A stretch of DNA of 64,000 nucleotides from Simmondsia chinensis (taxonomy: Eukaryota > Streptophyta > Magnoliopsida > Caryophyllales > Simmondsiaceae), in contig JAGTTD010000007.1 in NCBI GenBank assembly GCA_018398585.1, positions 8,459,320 through 8,523,319 of the forward strand. Reading direction: 5' to 3'. The notes below the pieces were generated by a model. It saw only the letters and a program-made list of their open reading frames with translations. It was not told where the DNA came from and made no database searches. Positions within the stretch are counted from its first letter, which is position 1, and every line of letters begins with the position of its first letter. This document shows, piece by piece, positions 1-11,589 of this stretch. The translations under genes were made by a program, and so were the position numbers.

Positions 1-237
1 CCACAATTGAAAAGGTAGAGGAATTACCTTGAACACAAAGGGTGGGAGAACTATTAGTCCTTCAATAACATTGTGGTAGGTTTTTTGAACTATAGACAAT
101 TCTTCTCTAGGAGTGGGATTTGTTGCTCCATGAACATCAAAAACAATAGAGATTCTGTTTCGGAACTTGCTCTTTCCTTTACCTTGCCCTATAGTACTAG
201 CTCCTATTCTTCTCCTAATATTTCTCGGGACTAACTT
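1..237 (-). other. Open reading frame or exon fragment, unrecognised
   Basis: On the minus strand one frame is open from about 237 to the left edge of the window, roughly 79 codons with no stop. It is basic near its start and hydrophobic near its end. An AG sits just before position 237 and a GT at 27-26, so a 70-codon exon at 237-28 is possible. No start codon is visible. I do not recognise the protein. It could equally be a remnant of an element whose rest lies outside the window. Confidence 0.25.
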
Positions 238-291
238 CTAACGTAAACTTTAACAAAATTATTGCTAGTTCGATGCAATGGCACATGAGAC

Positions 292-1234
292 TAGGGGTGC
301 ACACGGTCCGGTTTGGCGGTTTATGGTTACCAAACCGGACCAAACCGTAAAAATACGGTTTGAAAATTTTCTAAGCCAAAACCAAACTGTTTTATCTTAC
401 AAACCAAACCGAACCAAACCGTAATTCTAGTCCGGTCCGGTCCGGTTTATGGTTCTAACCATTATAATATAAAAATTGTTATTAACACTAATATAAACAT
501 AATTTGATCAATATTAAAATCATCATTAACTACAAAAACATAAAAAAATACGAAAATTTTACTTCTTTTCCTAATTAATAGTAAATATATATGTTTATAC
601 TACATAAACAAAAACTACGAACAGCACATAAAATTAGTTTGTTAAATTCAGTAGTAATTTTTTTTGGAAAATTCAGCAGTAACATTGGGTCTGTTAAAAT
701 TTTTGTTAAGTTGTTAATAAAATATTTAATAATTTAGTCACAGATTGGGTTAAATTGAATCAACGAGTAAATATTACTTACATTTAATATGATTATGTCG
801 TTAAAAATTACGTCATTACCTTAAGTTAAATTTGACCAAATAACCAAATTGACATAATTTGAATTATAAAGGGACTAAATTGACATAATTAAAAGTATAA
901 GGCTTAAGTTGACAAGATCAGAAAAGTACAAAGGCCTTTGGTGTAAATAATCCTAATTATTTTTATCGAGTTATCAAGTAAATTTTGCCACTAATATAAC
1001 TTGCTATGATTTTTGATGATATAAATAATCATTGGATTCTTTAGTTTATGATTTTTATGGTTAATGGTTTAAGTTTGGTTTTAAACCAAACCTAAACCGT
1101 AAATCCTAATAACCAAAGTTTCTTAAACCAAACCATAATTTTTCAAACCATAAACCAAATTAACCAAACCAAACCGTAATTTACGGTTTGGTTCCGTTTG
1201 GATTACGGTTTAAACCGTATTTTGCACACCCCTA
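292..1234. mobile_element. Non-autonomous hAT-like transposon (943 bp)
   Basis: The element begins TAGGGGTGCACACGG and ends with the inverted complement, TTTGCACACCCCTA. A perfect 8-bp target duplication, catgagac, flanks it at 284-291 and 1235-1242. An 8-bp duplication and TAGGGGTG-type ends are the hallmark of the hAT superfamily. The arms carry many copies of a GGTTTGG/CCAAACC motif in both orientations, which would fold into a long imperfect hairpin. The centre is AT-rich and has no transposase frame, so it must have been moved in trans. Confidence 0.85.
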
Positions 1235-1242
1235 CATGAGAC

Positions 1243-1633
1243 TATAGTTGCACTTTTAGCCTACAAGAAGCTTATAAAGTCTCGGTGCTGTAGGTAGTCA
1301 AAAATTGAGTGATACCATATATACAAAAGAAAACAGCAAGGAGACACTAATAGGCTTGATTCTTTATCCCTGTTTAGTTGCCTCCTGGCTCTCTTACTTT
1401 GTATTTGTGGTATTACTCAATCTGATCACCTATACTAGTGACAATTTTGTTAGCTTATTTTTCTTTTCTCGCAAGCTGAAAGGCAACTGCAGCCTTGCGT
1501 GCCGTTTATTTGTACATGATGATATTACAAGTACTTAAGATGAGGTGCTTGATGCAACACCCTCTATAAATGAGGAGTTATATTACACCAGGCACCCGCA
1601 CCAAGATCCATGCTTCCATGATGACACGCTCCT
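1243..1633. other. Gene-free stretch
   Basis: The first bases continue the sequence split by the hAT-like element. A 77-codon frame at 1305-1538 is hydrophobic but has no recognisable domain or promoter context, and I do not support it as a gene. Nothing else stands out. Confidence 0.4.
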
Positions 1634-1760
1634 CAGGTTGGGGATCCTCGGAAATAGCCTCCATTCAGGGTAGCACCCTAAAGGGGGAAGGCTGCGTAGG
1701 TCCACCCCCAGACCCTGCGTATGCGAGAGCCCTTGTGATACTGGAACTAATGTTGTTGTT
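1634..1760 (+). mobile_element. SINE/RTE-type 3' tail copy
   Basis: About 127 bp aligns by eye with the 3' ends of the two antisense RTE LINE copies (near 29333 and 49374) and with the tail of the 5S-headed unit at 34759-34889. Shared landmarks in order are CAGGTTGGGG, a stem built from AGGGTA and ACCCT, AAGGCTGCGTA, TCCACCCC, CAGACCCTGC and GAGAGCCCTTG, then short TTG repeats. This order matches the conserved 3' domain of angiosperm SINEs. No head region or clear TSD is visible, so a truncated RTE LINE is as likely as a SINE. Confidence 0.6.
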
Positions 1761-2328
1761 ATTGTATTCTTGTTTTTTGTCATTGTATAACATTTTTTCT
1801 CTTATTTTTCAGGGAGTGCAGGAGGTGGGATTGCTAGCATTTATAGCCCTTCTCTATAATGCAATTCTCATGGTGTAAGAGAGGACTAGGCAGGTAGAGA
1901 GACAAATGGGATGGAGTTTCTTAATGTAAAAAAGGTTATTTTGACAGGACGTGTCAATAATACCTAGTTTTAAAGAATTACCCAATTGTTTTATTCTTTG
2001 AAAGTCGTATAAAATTGGGTAATTATATAGGAAAAAAGTAAGCATTATTGGCGGGTCCCGAACAGTTTGTAAAAATATGAGTAGGTTATGACTGATCTTA
2101 TTTAGGATCTTAGGGAGCTTTAGTTAAAGATGTAGTAGCTTTAGGCTGTTGATTAATACCATGTTTCTTGCTCTTTTTCTTTTTTAGACTTACCTCTCTT
2201 GAATCAATTGCTGTTTTGGTGTACTTTCTTTCGATTTTGGATATTTTTATCCCAAATGATACGTAAAATTGAGCCTTTGAAGTTCGTGTTAATGGAGTTT
2301 GGATGGGGATCCAATTTTTGTTAGGACC
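1761..2328. other. Gene-free stretch
   Basis: The sequence is AT-rich with only short unsupported frames (for example a lysine-rich 74-codon frame on the minus strand at 2110-2334). No repeat ends or RNA genes were recognised. Confidence 0.4.
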
Positions 2329-2716
2329 ACTCACGAATTTACCGAACCTTAAATCGAAATAGCAAACACAAATTGAAAGGGAATGGGGGAGAAATATTAG
2401 ATACTAGAATTTACGTGGTTCAGTCGAAACCTACATCCACGAAGGGGGAGCAACAATATTCACTATTAAACTGAAGATTATAATATTGTCACTCTTTCTT
2501 ACTTGCTCACCTTACAACACTAGACAAGAGCGTCTATAAATAGATTTCTTACAATCATAAACGCTGGAATGTCAAGAGTCATGCTATGAACTCTAGCACT
2601 AATAAATCCGGCCATGAATATAACGGTTACTGGAAACGAACAGTCTCCACCCTTTATAATTTTGTGATTAGACCTGTTAGAGATTGTTGTGGTTTTGAAA
2701 TGGGGTTTCAAGAGGA
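2329..2716. repeat. Possible LTR remnant
   Basis: The stretch starts TGTTAGGACCAC and contains the box TTTACGTGGTTCAGTC followed by CTACATCCACGAAGG. That pair recurs in LTRs and miniature LTR elements of many plants. A TATA-like CTATAAATAG follows near 2533. I could not find a matching partner, a CA end or a TSD, so the boundaries are provisional. Confidence 0.3.
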
Positions 2717-3189
2717 TTTTTCAATCAAGTGAAGCTCAAGCCAATAGGCCTTAAACGATACTCAATGACACAATGAGAAACAAATTCCATCCCTGTGAAG
2801 GGATAGTTCTTTAGTTCTTAACCGTGGGGTTCACTCAAATGATGAGGCACTTTGTGTCTTATGAAACATGAGATCGAGTTCTACTGCTATTAGGTACAAA
2901 CATTTCTCCTAGGCCGTCCACTAGATTAATTGGTGCTAACTTATGTGGTTGTATGTAAGGCAACTTTTGAGTGGGTGACACACGTAGTTTGAGAACTAGC
3001 TGTGGTGAGTGCAAGTTAGCCCGGACATTGGTTAAAGAAATGCTTAATGTTATGATCTACATGAATGATCAATTTGATTTCTTAATTCTAACTGACTAAT
3101 GGCTTGATTTTTGGATGGTGTTTATCCCAAAGCATGTAAAAACTGTGCAAGTAGGGCCTCAAGGCACATAATGCACACAATAATATAAA
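2717..3189. other. Gene-free stretch
   Basis: No recognisable gene, repeat end or RNA structure is visible. Short frames lack start context and domains. Confidence 0.4.
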
Positions 3190-3655
3190 TAGGAGTGTAA
3201 ATGAGTTGAATCGAGTCCAGACATGTAAATCTTTGGCTTGACTCTAGCTTGGCTCTAAGCTCGCCTAGGTTAAAAATAAGTGCTTGGCTCATTTTGAGCT
3301 CAAGTTTTCTTTGGTTGAGCAAGTACCTATCTTCTCACTTTGACTTGATTCTTATATTTTGATATATTTAGGGTTTGGGGTAAGGTTTGGGTGTTAAGGT
3401 TTACTATTTAAGGTTTAAACATTTTTCTTAAGCTTACTTATTTAGACTCAAGGATGACTCAATTAAGTGAACTTAGGTTTTATAATTTTTATTGAGTTCG
3501 ATGCATTTATGTTCTCGAGCTTCAAATATTGAACTCTATCGAATTTGGGCTTGGCTTGTCCTTGTAAAAAAACCTAGTTTGGGTTGACTTGAACTTGAAA
3601 TGAGCTGAGCTTTTTGTTTAGGTTCGTGAACCGGCTCGACTCATTGACACCTGTA
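3190..3655. mobile_element. Non-autonomous hAT-like transposon, degraded
   Basis: It begins TAGGAGTGTAAATGAG and ends CTCATTGACACCTGTA, imperfect inverted termini of the same type as the better preserved copy at 28861-29318. The arms are rich in GAGCT/AGCTC and GGCTTGACTC motifs and the middle is AT-rich. The flanking 8-mers (aatataaa and aaaatatg) agree at only five of eight positions, so the target duplication is not secure. There is no coding capacity. Confidence 0.55.
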
Positions 3656-3763
3656 AAAATATGCCGGATAATTATTCAAACAACACACCCCTAGAAACCC
3701 CTGTAAGTAATAATTGACAACCAAATGAGCTGAACTGGATTGTTTTTAGTTTGACCATTTTAT

Positions 3764-3969
3764 TGTTAGAGGATATTTCCCATTAGATCTACGTTATATT
3801 TACTAGATCTCTATCATCTACAATTATCCCATTTATATTTATGTTCTTTTGTATCTATCCTATTCTTAGACATACTTACATTATCTAGATTAGCCGTGTT
3901 TTGGTGGTTGTGACTGCCGTCTACCTCCTATAAATCCTCATTTAATGGTTCAATAATAGTAGTTTTTCA
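3764..3969 (+). repeat. 5' LTR of an old copia element (206 bp)
   Basis: The repeat starts TGTTAGAGGATATTTCCC and ends TAGTTTTTCA, the TG...CA signature. It is followed directly by a primer-binding-like sequence and, 0.5 kb on, by copia gag. It is short for a copia LTR. The 3' LTR was not found, so the element is truncated on its right side, beyond about 40135. Confidence 0.6.
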
Positions 3970-3981
3970 TATTATTAGAGC
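3970..3981 (+). other. Primer binding site (degraded, initiator Met tRNA)
   Basis: TATTATTAGAGC directly follows the LTR end. It resembles TGGTATCAGAGC, the complement of the initiator methionine tRNA 3' end used by most copia elements, with three changes. Confidence 0.5.
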
Positions 3982-4508
3982 TGTTTTAAAAATAATTTTT
4001 AAAAAAAATTTCTCTCTCTTTCTCTTCATTTGTCACTTTTAGGGAAAAAAAAAAAATTACGAATCAATTTTTTGTTTTCTTTCTATCAATAGCAACAAAT
4101 CCTAAACCTAAGCCTAACTCTATCCATCACCCATCTATAATAGCAATCACCGCCCCTCCCCTTTCAGCCAACCCTTCGACCACTGGTGTGGCTGCCTCGC
4201 ACCTGTAAGATCCTTACCTCTCTCATGCTAGTGCCTTCCTGGGTCGCAGGCCCCCTGTTCAGTCTATGGTGGTGAGTGACTAATGTTATGTTGATGCCAC
4301 CACCTTAGGTTATTGCCCTACATGGGATGACAGATGCTGGCGTTGCAAAAGTCGTTGCTCCCCTTGAGGCCAAATAGTAACTCAAGCTCTTATCTTGAGA
4401 ATCCCTCTTCGTTTCCCTTCTCTCTCTCTTAGTTTGTCTACGTTGACTATAGATTCCACGGTTGACTTCATCGCCATCGAGCCGTGGTTCTACCTTGGCT
4501 TTGAGTCA

Positions 4509-5221
4509 ATGGTGACGCCGTTCCAACCAACCATGGTTTTGTTATCCCAAAAATCAGGTAGTACATATTCTTCTCCTACCTTTTTCTGATATTTTCCATA
4601 TAGTCACAATAAAACTAGAAAATACTACGGACTGTCCTGCTTGGCGTGAACAGTTCTTTATACTTTTTGTTGCCCATCAAAATCCAGGATACATAGGCAA
4701 CATGCACCTTGTCCCCCTACATATCTCCTTTATTATGATGGCTCTTACATTGTTAATCATGAATATTTAACATGCGTACGAAATGATTAAAGCCTTCACT
4801 CTTTAGCTGCAGCTACTCTTTCACATTCATTTAAAGATACATCCCACTTACAAAGTCATGTGGGATGCCTTGGTGAAGCACTTTAGGGACACTTACCTCC
4901 CAGTACTTAAATCCATAGCCAATGATCTTACTAGCATTGGTTCTCTTGGGGACTTGATTCACTATGCTCTTTTCGGTCTCCCCTTGAATATGTTGCCTAC
5001 GCTACCTGTATGAGAAACTCTTCCCATACTCGTACTTTTGATGAACTGAAAATGTCTTAAACGAGGAAGCTGCTTGTAATCATTGGGCGTTCCAACCATG
5101 ATGAACGTCATGCATTGGTTGCTATAAGCACAAGTAACCTGGTATATAACCATGGCTGTGGTGGTCGTGGCCAAGGTGGTCATGAACGGCACAACAATCA
5201 CTCACTGTGGTGGTCGAGGAG
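4509..5221 (+). pseudogene. Copia gag remnant (first half of the split element)
   Basis: Pieced-together frames read as a copia gag (UBN2-type). They include a stretch like DELKMS-TRKLLVIIGRSN and a glycine/arginine-rich GGRGQGG segment ahead of where a zinc knuckle would sit. Several stops and frame changes interrupt it. The frame is cut at 5221, exactly where the Athila element begins, and its natural continuation is found 34 kb away at 39462. The join falls inside a glycine-rich codon run and carries the aggag duplication (5217-5221 and 39457-39461). Confidence 0.65.
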
Positions 5222-5969
5222 TAATGTGTGTTTTATACCTCATTCCCATGACATATTCAACTATTATATGTGTGTTTTATTGCAATCAAGGTACATTTAG
5301 GCTTGGAGTGCATTGGACCAACAAGAGTTCAAAAGGCGCAAAATCAAGCATTTTTGGGCATATTTGAAAACTACGCTTAGAAACCCGATCACGTGTGTAA
5401 AAGAAGGACCCATCAGGTCATAACTCAGTAACCCAAATGGATCTTGTACGGTTTTGGGAACTAATCGACCAATCAGCACGAAGAGCCGATCAATCGAGAT
5501 GCAATAGTGGCTTACTGTTGATTGTCGAACAATTGGCCAACAGTGCCGATCGATCAACAAAACACCTGCAATGCACCTTAGGTCGCGCTGCGGTTTTAAA
5601 TAGAAAGGGGACATCTTTGTTCTAGATCATTGGCTCTAATCATCTCCTCCAGTCCTTCCCAAAGCTGCCATGAGATCCAAGTGTACTCAAACGCCGAAGC
5701 ACAGGTGGTCGAAGTGCCGGGGGATCAAAGCACGGATCAATGTCTACATCAATTGAGGGAGTCTTTGTTTCCATTTTTTTCATTTTTTTTATTAGATTTG
5801 ATTATATTTAAAACTCTCATGGAGGAGTAGACCTTTAGCTTAGGGATGAAGGATGGGTAGCCGTCCGTATCCCAGACTTATATTGTAACTTGCCAATGAT
5901 TGAGTTATGTTATTATTCCCGAAGGTGGAGAATCCCTCCACTTTTGCTGACTTTTGCCTGATCTCCTGC

Positions 5970-6956
5970 TGCAGTGTGATCTAGAAGTGCATCGCTAAGA
6001 TCATTGCAAACCGGCTGAAGGGGGTTCTTCCTTACCTCATTGATGACTCGCGATCTGCTTTCGTTTCTGGGCGGGCGATATCTGATTGTATTATGTTGGC
6101 TTAGGAGCTTCTACACGACTATCACCTTCAGATGCTTTCGCCTCGATGGGCTCTGAAGGTTGATCTTCGCAAGGCTTTTGACACGGTGAGCTGGGAGTTC
6201 ATTCTTACTGCTGTGCACTGTATGGGTATATCTGAGGTCATGATTCAATGGGTGCAGAAGTGTCTTTCCACAGCCAGATTTTCAGTCGCAATTAACAGCG
6301 AGCTTCATGGTTTTTTTGGCACGAGCAGGGGCATCAGGCAAGGGGATCCTCTCTCGCCCTACCTCTTTGTTATTGCCATGGAGGGCTTACAGGGTTTGCT
6401 TCACTGTGCATCTTCTGATCCGAGGTTTCGCTTTCATCTTCGTTGCCAGAGTACCAGCCTTACTCACTTGTACTTTGTTGATGACCATATGATTTTTAGT
6501 GAGGCTGATGAGGGCAGTTTGTCAGTTCTTCGTGAGGCTTTAGAATGCTTTGCTGCACTATCGAGGTTGTCCTCGAATGTAGCAAAGAGCACCGTCTTCA
6601 TTACTGGGGTTGACTCTGAGCTTCAGCAGACTCTCCTTGATATTTTAGGGTTCCAGTTAGGTCAGTGCCTGGTCAAGTATTTGGGGGTGCCGCTCATCAC
6701 GACGAGGCTTTGGTTCATCGACTGCAAGCCTCTTTTAGACCGCATCCTTTCTCGCATCCAGCTTTGGACATCTCGTGCTTTATCTTATGTCGGGCGCTTG
6801 CAGCTTATCAGATCGGCCCTGTTCTCTATTCAGGTCTTCTGGTCATCTGTCTTCATTCTCCCGAAGCTGATGATCAAGAAGATTGAGTCGACTCTTGCAG
6901 CCTTTCTCTGGAAGGGCGCTTCTCTGGGCCCGGATGGGGCCAAGGTCTCCTGGTAG
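5970..6956 (+). pseudogene. L1 reverse transcriptase domain (RVT_1), broken
   Basis: The frame reads through fingers and palm motifs of a plant L1 ORF2. Upstream, in frame from 5991, is a segment like IANRLKGVLPYLIDDSRSAF, ended by a TAG near 6102. From the methionine at 6132 come KVDLRKAFD (residues 9-17), GIRQGDPLSP (67-76) and the catalytic box, here YFVDD (residues 114-118) instead of the usual F/YADD. The frame stops at 6954. Related sequence continues past the stop, so this is a dead copy of a protein that nicks target DNA and copies its own RNA. Confidence 0.85.
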
Positions 6957-7639
6957 CATCTCCGTTATCCTAGCAGGGAGGGCGGTCTCGGGGTTCGGCG
7001 TCTGCATGAGTGGAATCAGGCTTCTCTCATGAAGCATATTTGCGTTCTACTCACTGATCGTGACTTTCTCTAGCCTCGGTGGATTCATGCCAACCAACTC
7101 CAGGAGAAGTCCTTCTTGGATATTCAGTTGAGAGGTTCGATTTCATGGTCTTGGAGGAGCATTCTTGGTGTTCGATTGCTTTGGGGCTTTTTAGCATATC
7201 ATTGGTGATGGCCGGGACACTGCTTTGTGGTCTGATTACTGGCTGCCGTGTGGACGTCTGGAGGGGCGGTTCACTTTCCACCTCCTCCATTCCACTGGTC
7301 ATCGTTTGGGCTCTCGAGTTTCAGAGATTATTAAGGGTGATCAGTGGCGTTTCCCATGGGATATTGATGAGCTACTTTCTATTTGGGATTCTGTTGACTT
7401 CAGGCCCCGACCGGGGGTAGCTGACAGTGTATGATGGATGAGGGACCCATCTGGGGTTTTCACCACTCGAACGGCATGGGAGATGATTCGCAGTCGGAGG
7501 AAGGAGGGCTGCATCCATCATCTCCTTTGTTTTCAGCTTCACATCCCGAGGCACTCCTTCATTTTGTGGCTTGCCTCCTGTGAGCGACTATGGACATTTG
7601 ATAGACTGCTGAGACATCGAGTGTAGGATGTACGGGCTA

Positions 7640-8017
7640 CTTACATGTTGTGCGGATCAAATGCTGAGTCGCATGACCATCTCTTCTTCACCTGCAGCTA
7701 CTATTTGGTCCAGGGTGTCCTCTCGCACCTCTTTTGCTTGGCCCAAGCTTCCATGGCGCGAGCTGGTTCAGTGGGCTACTACCAGGCTCCGTGGTCGTGG
7801 GGTGGATCGGATCCTTGCCCGCCTTTGTTTCTCCGCGACGGTTTACATCCTCTGGTATGAGTGTAACCTGAGGATTCATCGCTCCCAGTCCAGGCCTTCT
7901 GCAGTTGTCGCTGAGGAGATCACAGGATTGGTCCGCAGCCGTTTTATTGCTGCTCCTACGCTTCGCGGTACTCATCACCACTCGCAGCTTCTGCAGGAGT
8001 GGAGGATTGAGCATTAG
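7640..8017 (+). pseudogene. L1 ORF2 C-terminal zf-RVT region, broken
   Basis: Two overlapping frames together give the typical C-terminus of plant L1 ORF2: a CxxC-like LCGSNAESHDHLFFTCSYY zinc-binding segment (7640-7710), then a tryptophan-rich stretch with a VYILWYECNLRIH-like motif and an EI-GLVRSR helix near 7840-7960. The frame change between them shows the copy is inactive. The region ends just upstream of the 3' UTR and poly-A tail. Confidence 0.65.
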
Positions 8018-8842
8018 CTTTTTTTGCTTTCATTTGCTTGTTCTCTTTGTTTGGTTATGTTGACCGTTGATACTTCTTGCTTTGTTTCTTTCTTTGATTG
8101 ATTCTTTGATGTAGGCCTTTCTGCCTTGGCTTGGGGTATGCCCCTCGTAGACTTGTACATATATTTTTGATCATATATGGTATTTATCACTGATTTACCC
8201 TAAAAAAAAGAGTTATGTTATTATTGCAATAATTGGTTTTTTTTTGGATGTGCTTGTCGTTATGTTTAGATTTTCAACTTATTTGAATTTTTTCTATGAG
8301 CTTGTATCTGAGATCGTAACATAATAGGTTTTCACACATGGTCAGAATTGAGGTTGTACCCAACCCTGAGCATAATCTCTTATACGAGTTAATATTGAAT
8401 TAGGAGTGAGAAAGGAATTAAGTAGTACTAATGAGATAACCTATACTACACTTAGGGTGATAACATAGGTTCTGCCTTTAGACTATGTCATTACCCTAAG
8501 TCCTAATTTAAATGTTAACGTAGGCTTAGTGCTTGTAGCCTAAGTCTCCTAAATCATTGTCATAGGAAAATATAATAACAGGATTCAAGTAAGCTACCCT
8601 GAATTCATTCATCGAATTAGTCTCAATTGAATAGACAACTTTTGTATTGACTTTACTGCTTTCTTTCATTAGTTATTCAACCAACCAACAAAAACCCAAA
8701 ACTAAATCACTCTTCAATAACTGAATCCAACTTTATGTCGACTCCTTGAGGATAGGAAACCCCTATACCCAAATTAGCTATGACGGTCTTATATGCTTGC
8801 GAGTAGACAGTTTTCAACACATTCTAAAACCACATCAATTTT

Positions 8843-8863
8843 TGGGCAATTGTTGATGGGGAA
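8843..8863 (+). other. Athila-type primer binding site
   Basis: Six bases after the 5' LTR, the sequence TGGGCAATTGTTGATGGGGA is a decayed form of the GC-rich primer site (TGGCGCCGTTGCCGGGGA) that follows Athila LTRs. Several C-to-T and G-to-A changes are visible, as expected for a long-methylated element. Confidence 0.65.
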
Positions 8864-9081
8864 TCGGTAGGCAAAGTTAAATTTAGGAAGTAACGAGTTC
8901 TTTTTGTTTATTTCTTTTTCTTAGCTTCAGGGTTATGGTCATAGTGAATTTAGCTCACTTCTTCTAGTGGATGCATGGTAGACGTTCACTTAATCCTGAG
9001 TTGATCCTTCTCAATCAGAAAATTGAGTTGAAAATATCTACCTTGAGGTCATACGAAGCGAACTTAACTCCACCTCGAACC

Positions 9082-10000
9082 ATGGCTGACGACGCACCAT
9101 GCACGATTGGGGACCATTTTGTTCCCCCAAACGTATGTCCAAACTTTGAAATCAAGCCTGGGATCATCAACATGCTTCCCACTTTATAGGGGAAGTCGAT
9201 AGGGAGCCCATATGAGCACCTTGATGCATTTATAGAAATTTGCGGAACCTGCCACTATCAAGGTATCTTGACTGATGCAGTTAGACTATGCCTTTTTTCA
9301 TTTTCTTTAAAAGACGTAGTGAAACGGTGGCTTCAGTCCCTACCATGGGGTGAAATCACCACTTGGAATGACCCCCGGCAACATTTTGTAGTCAAATTGT
9401 TTCCTAAAGCTAGAACGATGGCTATTTGGCGCGTAACAAACAGTTCTGAACAAAAGAACTAGGAGTAATTTCATGAAAATTGGGACAGATTCAAGGAGCT
9501 CCTTAGAAGCTTTCCTCACCATGTGTCACCCAAGTGGGCTCTTGTACAAAGTTTTTATGATGGTCTTACATCTTAGAATAAGCAGACGGTTAATGCTTTG
9601 TGCGGGGGAGCATTTAGCAAGAAGGACGAGGATGAGGCATGGATGTTATTTGAGCATCTTTGTGAACACTCCCTCGACCAAGCCTCTTCTGCGAGGGTTG
9701 TTAGGGGAGGCACTCGTGGTGTCTACGAAGTAACACCCAACAAAGATGTGAACCTTAGACGGGATGCCCTTAGTAGGAAGATGGATCAGATGATGAATAT
9801 GCATGCAAATCCTTCTGAGGTGCACCCAGTTATCTTTGCTGAGTCATCAAGTGGTACTGCTCTGCGTGATATTTGTTCGGGTGAGGACCATTCTGTTTCT
9901 GATTATTTATATGCTTCTCAATTCCTTGAATATGTGCAGGACCAGGTTTATGCAGCAAAAGGATATTCAAGGAATAACAACTCGTTCTCCAACATCTAGA
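9082..10000 (+). pseudogene. Athila-like gag, broken
   Basis: From an ATG at 9082, fragments in several frames give the retrotransposon gag domain: a FEIKPGIINML segment, then AVRLCLFSFSLKDVVKRWLQSLPWGEITTWND, FKELLRSFPHHVSPKWALVQSFYDGL and a helical stretch near 9590-9840. This order and spacing match the gag/capsid domain of plant Athila elements. Stops at 9187, 9460 and later, plus frame shifts, make it non-functional. Confidence 0.8.
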
Positions 10001-10790
10001 ATTCCCGGTGGTGCAACCATTTAAACTTCTCATGGAAGTAGAATGCCAATCATAATGAAGCGGCAAGGTAAACAGCGCCTGGATTCGTACGTAATGCACA
10101 CCCCCTCCTAGTTTTCTTAGACGGTAAAGGTATGGCTCTTCTTCTAACCCTTCAACCATGAATGCTGACACCCCACCCTAGCCTTCAAGGTTCACTTCTC
10201 CGTTGAGAATATGCTCTGCATTATGGAGGAAAACCAATAGTTGGTTCAGTCCCATTCGCAGTCTATTTCTAAGCTAGTGAACCAACTAAGACAGTTAGCT
10301 TAAGCTTTGAATAGGAGAGAGGAATGGAGTTTACCCTCCTAACCTCGTGCAAATCTTAGAAGAGCAACTTGTTCTAACCTTAGCCAGGTCACTCACAAGT
10401 AGGCTAAGGTTGTATCAGTTTTGGGTGAGGAACATTTGAGAGTGGCAAAGTTAGAAGTTGAGCAAGAAGGCATGAATTCACCCCCTATTGTCGATAGGGA
10501 TGGCACATGAGCACCCTCATTGGATTCTCCACCTAAATCCATTGTTCCTTTTCGTTCCACCCTTTTAGGACCAAAGGACAAGGACGACCCAAAGAGGGTC
10601 GAGCTATTGGACTTATTAAAAGACGTCAAAATCTTTGCCGTTGATTGACACCATTAATCACATTCCAATGTATGTGAAGTTCCTTAAGGACCTGTGTGTT
10701 ATGAAGAAAAGAGCGTAAGTGCATGTCTCTAGGAAGGTTGGGCTCATTGAGAAAGTGAGCAGCATTTTGGTTTTGGGCATCCCGGCCAAG
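10001..10790 (+). other. Athila gag-protease linker, degraded
   Basis: This stretch lies between recognisable gag and protease remnants. Short fragments such as KDLCVMKKRA near 10690-10720 fit the linker upstream of an Athila protease, but no intact domain is present. Confidence 0.4.
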
Positions 10791-10794
10791 TACT

Positions 10795-11447
10795 GAGATC
10801 CGGGGGCTTTTACAGTCCCATGTGTCATAGGAAAGAGCTACATTAGTCGAACACTTTTGGATTTAGGGGCGAGCATGAAACTCATCCCATACTCGATTTT
10901 TCAAGAGTTGGGTATTGGAGATCCTAAACCAATTGATGTTACTCTGTAGTTGGCTGACATATTGGAGCATTTACCTCGAGGGATGCTGGAAGATGTACTT
11001 TTCATGGTTGACAAATTTGTCTTCCCCGTCGACTTTATCGTGCTAGACATAGACTTCACTCCTCATCAGAGAAACCACACCTCCATCATTTTAGGATGAT
11101 CGTTCTTAGAAATGGCCAATGCTGTCAACCCTTGTAGAATCGGGGTGTTGGAGGTTTTGTTTGGAAACCTTAATTTCGAACTGAATGTATCAAATGCTGT
11201 TAGGTTCTTTGGTGATGACGATGATTTTGATTGTTTTATGGTCGATGAGATTGACCCTTTGGTAGAGTCAGTTTCATATGACTTTATCAGAGGAGATGAC
11301 TTGTCTAATGTTCTTACTTTGACTGATGATGATGCTTGTACTAGTGATCTACTTGAAGTGCAAGATGTGTTGAGAGTTGAGGCTAGGGGTATGATTTTTG
11401 AACTCCTAACTTGCCTCCATAGTGAACTTGCTAAGCCATCCATTTAG
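10795..11447 (+). pseudogene. Athila-like aspartic protease region, broken
   Basis: Fragments read LLDLGASMKLIPYSIF (the DLGA active-site box near 10860-10900), then a stretch like LPRGMLEDVLFMVDKFVFPVDF and SIILG-SFL near 11090, the order seen in retropepsins of Athila elements. A 111-codon open frame at 11112-11447 follows and covers the acidic linker ahead of reverse transcriptase. Stops at 10947 and 11097 break the protease. Confidence 0.65.
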
Positions 11448-11589
11448 TGTCCACCAGTGTTGCAACTCAAACCTCTCCCTTCCACTCTAAAGTATGTTTT
11501 TCTAGGGCCCAAGGATACCTTACTTGTGATTATTGCATCTGATTTGATTGAGAACTAGGAATCTAGATTGTTAGCGGTCCTACAAAACC

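Larger units (their letters stand above)
5918..8209 (+). mobile_element. 5'-truncated L1 LINE
   Basis: A 2.3-kb non-LTR retrotransposon with a short poly-A tail (8202-8209) is flanked by a perfect 16-bp target duplication GAGTTATGTTATTATT at 5902-5917 and 8210-8225. The endonuclease part is absent because the copy starts within the reverse transcriptase, the usual result of incomplete reverse transcription. The insertion lies inside the Athila-like 5' LTR, whose sequence resumes exactly after the duplication. Confidence 0.93.
5222..8837 (+). repeat. 5' LTR of the Athila-like element, split by an L1
   Basis: It begins TAATGTGTG (from TGATGTG) and ends CCACATCA. Removing the L1 and one copy of its target duplication leaves about 1.3 kb. 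It is homologous along its length to the reversed solo LTR at 13297-14785 and, over its first part, to the short 3' LTR at 39082-39456. It contains repeated CGATCGATTGG-like motifs around 5460-5560. Confidence 0.8.

Noticed and set aside
1305..1538. 77-codon hydrophobic frame as a small membrane protein gene
   Set aside because: No promoter, no homology recognised, and it lies between two transposon remnants.
5630..5830. Small conserved ORF in Athila LTRs (also seen in the LTR at 14238-14017)
   Set aside because: Both end in similar residues (LLD...KT-MEE), but the shared parts follow from LTR homology and the reading frames differ in the middle. There is no evidence of selection on the protein.
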